DNA from: Trueperaceae bacterium
GTDB taxonomy: Bacteria > Deinococcota > Deinococci > Deinococcales > Trueperaceae
DNA length: 5,176 nucleotides
NCBI GenBank assembly: GCA_007130355.1
Contig: SLSQ01000216.1
Span: 1 to 5,176, forward strand
Direction: 5' to 3'
The translations under genes were made by a program, and so were the position numbers. Below the pieces are notes generated by a model, which was not told the origin of the DNA, ran no database searches, and was given only the letters and a program-made list of their open reading frames with translations. Below, in pieces: positions 1 through 5,176 of the stretch (the stretch's first letter is position 1; the number at the start of each line of letters is the position of its first letter).

Positions 1-425
1 TCGGCCAGACCGGCACCGCGTTCGTCGCGACGGCGGTCGTCGACATGTGGGTCGGCATCCCGTTCGTGGCGATGCTCCTCATGGCCGGGCTGCAGTCGAT
101 CCCCGACGAAATGTACGAAGCGGGCATCGTCGACGGTGCCGGGCCGGTCCAGCTCCTGCTGCACGTCACGCTGCCGCTACTCAGGCCCGTCCTGACGGTC
201 GTGCTCCTGCTCAGCAGCGTCTGGACCTTCAATTCGTTCCAGGTGATCTACCCGCTCACGCGCGGCGGTCCGGCCGGAGCGACCACCACGCTCGTCATCC
301 AGACCTACAACACGGCGTTCGGCTCGTTCGACTTCGGTCGGGCCGCGGCGATGGCGACGATCATCTTCCTGATCCTGTTGGCGGTCTCGTACGCCTACTG
401 GCGCGTGCTCGGACGGAGGTCGTGA
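1..425 (+). CDS. Sugar ABC transporter permease, MalF/UgpA type (5' partial)
   Basis: This is the C-terminal 140 codons of an inner-membrane permease of a carbohydrate ABC importer (binding-protein-dependent transport family). The reading frame is open from base 3, so the Met at 45 is internal and the true start lies upstream of the window. Visible hydrophobic segments are FVATAVVDMWVGIPFVAMLL, VLTVVLLLSSVWTF and AAAMATIIFLILLAVSYAYW. The cytoplasmic loop that docks on the ATPase is seen as MYEAGIVDGAGPVQLLLHVT followed by LPLLRP (about bases 111-188); the usual EAA triplet reads EAG here. TRGGP followed by TTTLVIQTYNTAF is typical of MalF/UgpA/LacF-type subunits. It ends in TGATG, sharing one base with the next permease, so the two are surely co-transcribed and probably form a heterodimer. 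The substrate cannot be read from this fragment; the dehydrogenase downstream suggests a sugar or polyol. Confidence 0.93.
   Translation, partial: GQTGTAFVATAVVDMWVGIPFVAMLLMAGLQSIPDEMYEAGIVDGAGPVQLLLHVTLPLLRPVLTVVLLLSSVWTFNSFQVIYPLTRGGPAGATTTLVIQTYNTAFGSFDFGRAAAMATIIFLILLAVSYAYWRVLGRRS
415..419 (+). promoter_or_regulatory. Ribosome binding site of the MalG-type permease
   Basis: GGAGG lies inside the end of the upstream permease gene, five bases before the ATG at 425. It decides the start of the second permease: the same frame is open further upstream to base 47, but that part is a shadow of the first permease. Confidence 0.8.
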
Positions 426-1270
426 TGTCGTCCCGAACCCGCCGCCGAATCGGCCTGGAGCTCCTGACGCACGGAACGCTGCTGACGATCCTCGCGATCC
501 TGCTGTTTCCCGTCTTCGTGATGCTCAAGACGTCGTTCACGCCGTTCGAGAACATCCTGACGTGGCCGCCGACCTGGATTCCCGAGCCGTTCACCTGGAA
601 CAACTACGTCGACGTGTTCACCGGCCGGTACCGGTTCGGGCAGGCCTACCTGAACAGCTTCGTGCTCGCGATCGGCACGGCGCTGGTCTCGGTCGTGTTC
701 GGTTTCCTCGGCGCGTACGCCCTGAGCCGCTTCCGGTTCGCGTTGCGGGCGCCGCTCCTGTTCCTCGCGCTGGCGACGCAGATGTTCTCGCCCGTCATCC
801 TGATCGTCTCGCTCTACCAGATCGTACAGAGCCTCGGGATGCTCGACGACCTCGGCACCGTGATCCTGGCCCAGAGCTCCCTGGCCGTCCCGATCGCGCT
901 CTGGCTCATCCACGGCTACCTGCAGGGCATCCCGCCGGATCTCGAGGAGGCGGCGATGATCGACGGTTGCTCGCGGCTGACGACCCTCCGCTACATCGTG
1001 CTGCCGTTGGCCGCGCCCGGAATCGCCATGGCCGGCATCTACGCCTTCATCCACGCCTGGAACCAGCTGCTGTTCCCGCTCGTGCTGCTGAACGACGAAG
1101 CCTTGTTCCCCATCCCGCTCGCCCTTACCCGGTTCGCGGGCCAGAACGTCGTGTACTGGAACCTGATGATGGCCGCAGGGGTGCTGGCGACGCTCCCGAT
1201 CGCGATGCTGTTCAGCGCCGTACAAGGGGTGTTCGTGCGGGGCATCACCGCCGGCGCCGTGAAAGGGTGA
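425..1270 (+). CDS. Sugar ABC transporter permease, MalG/UgpE type
   Basis: This complete 281-residue inner-membrane permease is of normal length for the MalG/UgpE/LacG family. The N-terminus is basic (MSSRTRRRIG) and is followed by a first membrane segment at about residues 13-34. The conserved NSF that opens the transport domain is at residues 77-79, with further membrane segments near 80-100, 109-135, 146-166, 203-225 and 245-268. The ATPase-contacting EAA loop is intact: LEEAAMIDGCSRLTTLRYIV then LPLAAPG, with E175-A176-A177 and G181. AWNQLLFPLVLL near residue 215 matches the family's AWNEF-type motif. The ATG at 425 overlaps the stop of the preceding permease, has GGAGG upstream and gives the expected length. 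With its partner it would form the channel through which a sugar passes from the binding protein to the cytoplasm. No ATPase gene is in the window; such operons often use a shared MsiK/UgpC-like ATPase encoded elsewhere, which is inference here. Confidence 0.95.
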   Translation: MSSRTRRRIGLELLTHGTLLTILAILLFPVFVMLKTSFTPFENILTWPPTWIPEPFTWNNYVDVFTGRYRFGQAYLNSFVLAIGTALVSVVFGFLGAYALSRFRFALRAPLLFLALATQMFSPVILIVSLYQIVQSLGMLDDLGTVILAQSSLAVPIALWLIHGYLQGIPPDLEEAAMIDGCSRLTTLRYIVLPLAAPGIAMAGIYAFIHAWNQLLFPLVLLNDEALFPIPLALTRFAGQNVVYWNLMMAAGVLATLPIAMLFSAVQGVFVRGITAGAVKG

Positions 1271-1272
1271 CC

Positions 1273-2541
<1,269 letters not shown>

Positions 2542-2565
2542 GCGCCGCCGCGGACGCGAGGCGGT

Positions 2566-2585
2566 CGCGCGCCCGGCGTCGCGCG
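2566..2585 (+). terminator. Possible weak terminator hairpin after the dehydrogenase
   Basis: CGCGCG at 2566-2571 can pair with CGCGCG at 2580-2585 around an eight-base loop, 24 bases after the dehydrogenase stop. There is no T-tract. In DNA this rich in CG such pairings arise by chance, so the call rests mainly on position at the end of the sugar operon. Confidence 0.25.
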
Positions 2586-2621
2586 TCAAGCAGCGGACCG
2601 ACGCCGGCCCGACCGCTTCGC

Positions 2622-2627
2622 TACCGT
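2622..2627 (+). promoter_or_regulatory. Candidate -10 element (TACCGT) upstream of the secreted protein gene
   Basis: TACCGT fits a loose TANNNT -10 box. A weak -35 candidate, CCGACG at 2598-2603, lies 18 bases upstream. A start of transcription near 2634 would leave a short leader that still holds GGAGG. The surrounding octamer CTACCGTC (2621-2628) recurs exactly at 3111-3118 in the next intergenic gap, which strengthens the case. The gap and functional change between the dehydrogenase and this gene also make an independent promoter likely. Confidence 0.4.
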
Positions 2628-2637
2628 CGCAGGCGAT

Positions 2638-2642
2638 GGAGG
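2638..2642 (+). promoter_or_regulatory. Ribosome binding site of the small secreted protein
   Basis: GGAGG lies seven bases before the ATG at 2650 and supports that start, which also places a signal peptide exactly at the N-terminus. Confidence 0.75.
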
Positions 2643-2649
2643 CGAACCC

Positions 2650-3057
2650 ATGAGGCAGCTCCCCCGCGCGCACGTCCTGCGCGTCCTGACCACCCTCGCG
2701 GTCGCGTTGGCGATCGGCGCCGCCGCCGCCAGCACGGACCGTCCGGTGCCCGAGCTTCCGTTCCCGAACAACCCCGACCCGGACGCCTGCGGGATTCCGC
2801 AAGCGTGGGGACCGAACGACGCGGCGTGGCTCGACGGCCGCTACGAGGGCGAGCTGGTGGAACCGGTCGTCCACCTCTACGACAGCCATCTGCGGAGTTC
2901 CGTCGTCGGCGCGCTCCCGACCGAGGCGCCGGTCCGCGTGATCCTGTACCAGAACAATCCGGTCCTCGACTTCTACCTGGTACGCGGCGAGGACGCCGAG
3001 GGCGCCGTGCACGAGGGCTGGGTGCCGGCCCCGTTCCTCGTCTTCGACGAGCCGTGA
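2650..3057 (+). CDS. Small secreted protein of unknown function, possible SH3-like domain
   Basis: This 135-residue protein is not one I can name. Residues 1-28 form a signal peptide: basic start (MRQLPRAHVLR), hydrophobic core VLTTLAVALAIG and small residues AAAAS for cleavage, so the mature part of about 107 residues should lie outside the cytoplasm. There is no lipobox. The mature part opens with a proline-rich stretch (ELPFPNNPDPDACGIPQAWG) containing the only cysteine, C47. The rest (residues 65-131) alternates short hydrophobic strands: EGELVEPVVHLYDS, SSVVGALPTEAPVRVILYQ, LDFYLVR and GWVPAPFLVF. The closing GWVPAPFL resembles the last strand of bacterial SH3 domains; this is a weak resemblance judged by eye. 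It lies 109 bases before a TlpA-like thioredoxin and a CcdA homologue on the same strand, so a role in envelope redox or protein maturation is possible but unproven. Good RBS, signal peptide and flanking spacing make the gene itself convincing. Confidence 0.82.
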   Translation: MRQLPRAHVLRVLTTLAVALAIGAAAASTDRPVPELPFPNNPDPDACGIPQAWGPNDAAWLDGRYEGELVEPVVHLYDSHLRSSVVGALPTEAPVRVILYQNNPVLDFYLVRGEDAEGAVHEGWVPAPFLVFDEP

Positions 3058-3065
3058 GCCGCGCG

Positions 3066-3090
3066 GTCCGGCCGCCGGTGCGGGCCGGGC
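3066..3090 (+). terminator. Possible hairpin after the secreted protein gene
   Basis: CCGGCC at 3068-3073 pairs with GGCCGG at 3083-3088 around a nine-base loop; one G-T and one G-C pair extend the stem to eight (3066-3073 with 3083-3090). It begins nine bases after the stop at 3055-3057. An overlapping alternative is CCGGTG at 3075-3080 with CACCGG at 3093-3098. No T-tract follows, so this may be a weak terminator, an attenuating structure or chance in GC-rich DNA. Confidence 0.3.
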
Positions 3091-3111
3091 GCCACCGGAA
3101 CGGGACATCCC

Positions 3112-3117
3112 TACCGT
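3112..3117 (+). promoter_or_regulatory. Candidate -10 element (TACCGT) upstream of the TlpA-like gene
   Basis: TACCGT lies in an exact copy of the octamer CTACCGTC also found before the secreted protein gene. A poor -35 candidate, GCGCCA at 3089-3094, is 17 bases upstream. A transcript start near 3124 would give a leader of about 43 bases before the GTG at 3167. If real, the thioredoxin and CcdA genes have their own promoter. Confidence 0.38.
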
Positions 3118-3155
3118 CCCCGGTTCCGTACGCTCGGGACCGATCGACCTTCGAC

Positions 3156-3160
3156 GGAGG
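3156..3160 (+). promoter_or_regulatory. Ribosome binding site fixing the GTG start of the TlpA-like gene
   Basis: GGAGG sits six bases before GTG at 3167. This supports the GTG start, which retains the basic N-terminus and membrane anchor; the next in-frame ATG would remove the anchor. Confidence 0.78.
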
Positions 3161-3166
3161 ACCGAA

Positions 3167-3736
3167 GTGACGAAGAGACGCGACCGTTCCCGACGCAATG
3201 GATTCCGAGTCGCCGCCGCCGGCGTGCTCGTCGTGGCGGCCGTGATCGCCGCCGCCGTGTGGAGCGTCGGATCGGCCGGCGGCTACGAGCTCCCGGACTT
3301 CTCCATGACCGCGTACCAGGGCACGGACGTCCTGGGCAGCGAGAGGACGACGTTCCATGCGGTGCTCGACCAGGGCCGGCCGGTGGTGCTCAACTTCTGG
3401 GCGTCGAACTGCCCGCCGTGCCGCGAGGAGATGCCCGGCTTCCAGCGCGTGCACGACGAATTCGAAGGCGCGTTCACCATGCTCGGCGTCGACGTCGGGA
3501 CGTACATCGGATTGGGCACGCAGGCCGGTGCGCGCGCCTTCCTGAGCGAGTACGGCATCGACTACCCGGCCGCCTTCGCCGACGACGGCGAGCTGCTGCG
3601 CGCGTACGAGATCTTCAGCATGCCGACCACGCTGCTGTTCGACGCCTCCGGAGCGCTGGTCGACAAGCACGCCGGCTACCTTCCGGAAGCGGCGTTCCGC
3701 CGCCAGGTAGAGGCGCTGCTCGCGACGACCGAGTGA
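3167..3736 (+). CDS. Membrane-anchored TlpA/ResA-type thiol-disulfide oxidoreductase
   Basis: This 189-residue thioredoxin-fold protein should face outside the cytoplasm and reduce disulfides in client proteins, for example apocytochrome c haem-binding cysteines. It starts with a very basic stretch (MTKRRDRSRRNGFR) and one membrane segment at about residues 14-36, an uncleaved anchor or signal peptide. The catalytic domain shows NFWASNCPPCREEMP, with active-site C82-P-P-C85, the family's W78, and the cis-proline motif SMPTT (P153). VVLNFWAS and TLLFDASGALVDKHAGYL match the central strands of the TlpA/ResA/AhpC-TSA-like family. An insert between helix and strand (VDVGTYIGLGTQAGARAFLSE) is of the kind seen in ResA/TlpA relatives. 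The CcdA homologue starts 37 bases downstream and is its obvious electron donor. CPPC is characteristic of TlpA-like reductants, but direction of catalysis and clients are inferred, and no cytochrome gene is in the window. Confidence 0.93.
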   Translation: MTKRRDRSRRNGFRVAAAGVLVVAAVIAAAVWSVGSAGGYELPDFSMTAYQGTDVLGSERTTFHAVLDQGRPVVLNFWASNCPPCREEMPGFQRVHDEFEGAFTMLGVDVGTYIGLGTQAGARAFLSEYGIDYPAAFADDGELLRAYEIFSMPTTLLFDASGALVDKHAGYLPEAAFRRQVEALLATTE

Positions 3737-3773
3737 GCGCCCGGCACGCGACCGGGACCGGAGCCGCCGGCGC

Positions 3774-4646
3774 ATGAACGGTCGCGCACGCACGCGGCAC
3801 CTCGTGTCCGTCGCGGGAGCGAGCCTCGCCGTCACCGCGCTGGCGTTGCTGGCGGCGTTCCTGACGCAGTCGGCGGTGGGAGCGTTGAACGAAGGGGTCG
3901 AAGCGGCGTCGGCCGCGTCGAGCAACGCGCTCGGTCGCTTCGCGTCGTGGCTGCCGTTCGGCTTCGCGTTCGGCGCGGGAATGGTCTCGGCGGTGAACCC
4001 GTGCGGGTTCGCGATGCTGCCGGCCTACCTGGGCCTCTACCTGCGCAGCGAAGGGGGCGACGGCACGCTCGGCGCTCGCCTGGCCCGCGCACTGGGCGTG
4101 GGGGCGACCGTCACCGCCGGCTTCGTCCTGCTGTTCGGCGTGGCGGGCGTCGCGATCGGCGCCGGCTCGCGCGGCCTGGCGGACGCGATGCCGTGGCTCG
4201 GTGCCGCGACCGGTGCGGCCCTGATCGTGTTCGGCGCGCACCTGGCGCTCGGTGGTTCGGCCTACGCCCGCCTGGGCGAACGCCTCGCGCACGGCGTGGG
4301 CGGGCTCGAGCGCGGCGGCCTGCGCGGGACCTTCGCCTTCGGGCTGGCGTACGGGCTCGCCTCGCTCAGTTGCACCCTGCCGATCTTCCTGGCGGTGGTC
4401 GGCGCCGGCCTGACGCTCGACTCGCTGGGCCGGTCGGGCGCGCAGCTGGTGCTCTACGGGCTCGGCATGGGCTTCGTGATCACCGTGCTGACCCTCGCGT
4501 TGGCGGCGTTCCGGCACGCGGTGCTGGACCGCGCCAAGCGCGCGGTGCGCTACGTGGGGCCGGTCGCGGCCGGCGCGATGCTTCTGGCCGGCGCGTACAT
4601 CGTGTACTACTGGTTCACGATCGGCGGACTTCCGCTGCCGGCGTGA
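3774..4646 (+). CDS. ccdA: CcdA/DsbD-family transmembrane thiol electron carrier
   Basis: This 290-residue integral membrane protein of the CcdA/DsbD transmembrane family would move reducing equivalents from cytoplasmic thioredoxin to an extracytoplasmic thiol protein, here most likely the TlpA-like product just upstream. The two redox cysteines are in conserved settings: VNPCGFAMLPAYL (C77) in the first core helix and SCTLPIFLAVVG (C200) in the fourth. Six core segments are visible near residues 58-84, 104-130, 138-160, 185-215, 224-246 and 258-280, with glycine-rich, pseudo-symmetric halves. An additional N-terminal hydrophobic segment (about 12-34) and a small-residue linker (GVEAASAASSNALG) precede the core, so it is longer than plain CcdA of about 220-240 residues. 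There is no DsbD-type alpha or gamma thioredoxin domain; the separate TlpA-like gene supplies that function. The ATG at 3774 has GGAG at 3760-3763, a somewhat long ten-base spacing, so translation may rely partly on coupling. Confidence 0.93.
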   Translation: MNGRARTRHLVSVAGASLAVTALALLAAFLTQSAVGALNEGVEAASAASSNALGRFASWLPFGFAFGAGMVSAVNPCGFAMLPAYLGLYLRSEGGDGTLGARLARALGVGATVTAGFVLLFGVAGVAIGAGSRGLADAMPWLGAATGAALIVFGAHLALGGSAYARLGERLAHGVGGLERGGLRGTFAFGLAYGLASLSCTLPIFLAVVGAGLTLDSLGRSGAQLVLYGLGMGFVITVLTLALAAFRHAVLDRAKRAVRYVGPVAAGAMLLAGAYIVYYWFTIGGLPLPA

Positions 4647-4650
4647 CGAC

Positions 4651-4681
4651 GACGCGCCGGCGCGCGGTGCGCCGGCGCGTC
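4651..4681. terminator. Strong GC hairpin between convergent genes, likely bidirectional terminator
   Basis: A perfect 13-bp stem (4651-4663 with 4669-4681) encloses the five-base loop GCGGT. It begins four bases after the CcdA stop and ends 43 bases before the isocitrate dehydrogenase stop on the other strand. It has no clear T-tract on either strand, so if it terminates it does so through a very stable stem or with Rho help. Position between convergent genes supports a shared terminator. Confidence 0.65.
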
Positions 4682-4724
4682 CGCCTCGGGACGGCGGGTC
4701 CTCGGACACGCGACCCTGGAACGC

Positions 4725-5176
4725 TCAGCGCTCGAACGCCTCCAGCGCGGCGTTGAGCGTCGCGCTCGGCCGCATCGCCGCCTCGGCCTTGGCCGGATCG
4801 GGGCGGTAGTAGCCGCCCAGCTCGACCGGCGCCCCCTGCGCCTCGATCAACTCCCGTTCGATCGCGTCCGAGTCGGCGGCGAGGCGTTCGGCGAGGTCCC
4901 GGAAGCGGGCGGCCAGGTCGGGATCGTCGCTCTGCGTCGCGAGCTCCTCGGCCCAGTAGCGGGCCAGCCAGAAGTGGCTGCCGCGGTTGTCGATCTCGCG
5001 CACCTTGCGCGAGGGGCCCTTGTTCTCGTTCAGGTAGCGCGCGGTGGCGCGGTCCAGCGCGGCGGCCAGCGTACGGGCGCGGGGCTCGTCGTACCGGTCG
5101 GCGAACTGTTCGAGCGAGGGGACGAGGGCCAGGAACTCGCCGAGCGAATCCCAGCGCAGGTGCCCCTCCTCGACGA
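4725..5176 (-). CDS. icd: Monomeric NADP-dependent isocitrate dehydrogenase, C-terminal part
   Basis: This is the last 149 codons of a monomeric-type isocitrate dehydrogenase, an enzyme of about 740 residues that converts isocitrate to 2-oxoglutarate and CO2 in the TCA cycle, making NADPH in the cytoplasm. The frame is open to the window edge, so the gene is cut at its 5' side; the GTG at 5001-5003 is an internal valine codon, not a start. Diagnostic blocks in order are EEGHLRWDSLGEFLALVPSLE, NENKGPSRKVREIDNRGSHF and the C-terminal QGAPVELGGYYRPDPAKAEA followed by AMRPSATLNAAL. These match my memory of the Azotobacter/Corynebacterium monomeric enzyme, unrelated in sequence to the common homodimeric one. 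By distance from the C-terminus, the DNRGSHF arginine is near the residue reported to touch the NADP 2'-phosphate; this mapping is from memory. It ends in TGA and converges on the CcdA gene, so it is not part of the redox cluster. Confidence 0.93.
   Translation of the reverse strand, partial: VEEGHLRWDSLGEFLALVPSLEQFADRYDEPRARTLAAALDRATARYLNENKGPSRKVREIDNRGSHFWLARYWAEELATQSDDPDLAARFRDLAERLAADSDAIERELIEAQGAPVELGGYYRPDPAKAEAAMRPSATLNAALEAFER

Noticed and set aside
47..424. Upstream extension of the MalG-type permease frame to base 47
   Set aside because: This part is an out-of-frame, Arg/His-rich shadow of the first permease. The ATG at 425 with GGAGG gives the family-standard length.
3127..3146. 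Short palindromes CGTACG (3127-3132) and CGATCG (3141-3146) before the TlpA-like gene as a possible operator
   Set aside because: Six-base palindromes of C, G, A and T are frequent by chance in this DNA and the two do not form a larger symmetric site.
2621..3925. Open reading frame of 434 codons on the - strand opposite the TlpA-like gene
   Set aside because: The product is Arg-rich and has no family motif, while the + strand encodes a signal-peptide protein and a CPPC thioredoxin with good ribosome binding sites.
3615..4709. Open reading frame of 364 codons on the - strand opposite the CcdA gene
   Set aside because: Repetitive Arg/Glu/Ala/His composition is typical of a reverse shadow of a membrane protein gene; the + strand frame has both CcdA cysteine motifs.
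4725..5003. Short complete 92-residue gene on the - strand starting at the GTG at 5001-5003
   Set aside because: The frame continues open to the window end and the added residues (HLRWDSLGEF, NENKGPSRK) match monomeric isocitrate dehydrogenase, so this is the end of a long gene, not a small one.

Overview
The window is about 5.2 kb of very GC-rich bacterial DNA with tightly packed genes, GGAGG ribosome binding sites and frequent GTG/ATG choices. No rRNA, tRNA, mobile element or CRISPR array is visible. The exact phylum cannot be fixed from the sequence alone. A two-permease sugar ABC transporter with a Gfo/Idh/MocA dehydrogenase, a monomeric isocitrate dehydrogenase and a CcdA/TlpA pair would suit a Trueperaceae-like Deinococcota, an Actinomycetota or a Chloroflexota member; this is inference.

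Region 1 (1-2541, + strand) is the downstream part of a carbohydrate uptake and catabolism operon. It holds the 3' end of a MalF/UgpA-type permease, a complete MalG/UgpE-type permease that overlaps it by one base, and a Gfo/Idh/MocA-family NAD(P)-dependent dehydrogenase immediately after. The dehydrogenase belongs to a cysteine-rich subgroup. Together they would import a sugar or polyol and oxidise it in the cytoplasm. The binding protein and first half of the operon probably lie upstream of base 1.

Region 2 (2542-4646, + strand) is an envelope thiol-redox cluster. It has a small secreted protein of unknown function with an SH3-like C-terminus, a membrane-anchored TlpA/ResA-type thioredoxin with a CPPC active site, and a CcdA/DsbD-type membrane electron carrier with its two conserved cysteines. 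CcdA would pass electrons from cytoplasmic thioredoxin across the membrane to the TlpA-like protein, which would reduce extracytoplasmic disulfides such as apocytochrome c or other client proteins. The two upstream intergenic gaps each contain the same CTACCGTC octamer, a possible -10 promoter element.

Region 3 (4647-5176) holds a strong 13-bp GC hairpin between convergent genes, then the C-terminal 149 codons of a monomeric NADP-dependent isocitrate dehydrogenase on the - strand, cut by the window end.

I see no clear novel system. The best leads are the small secreted protein beside the CcdA/TlpA pair, the five-cysteine insert in the dehydrogenase and the shared promoter-like octamer.
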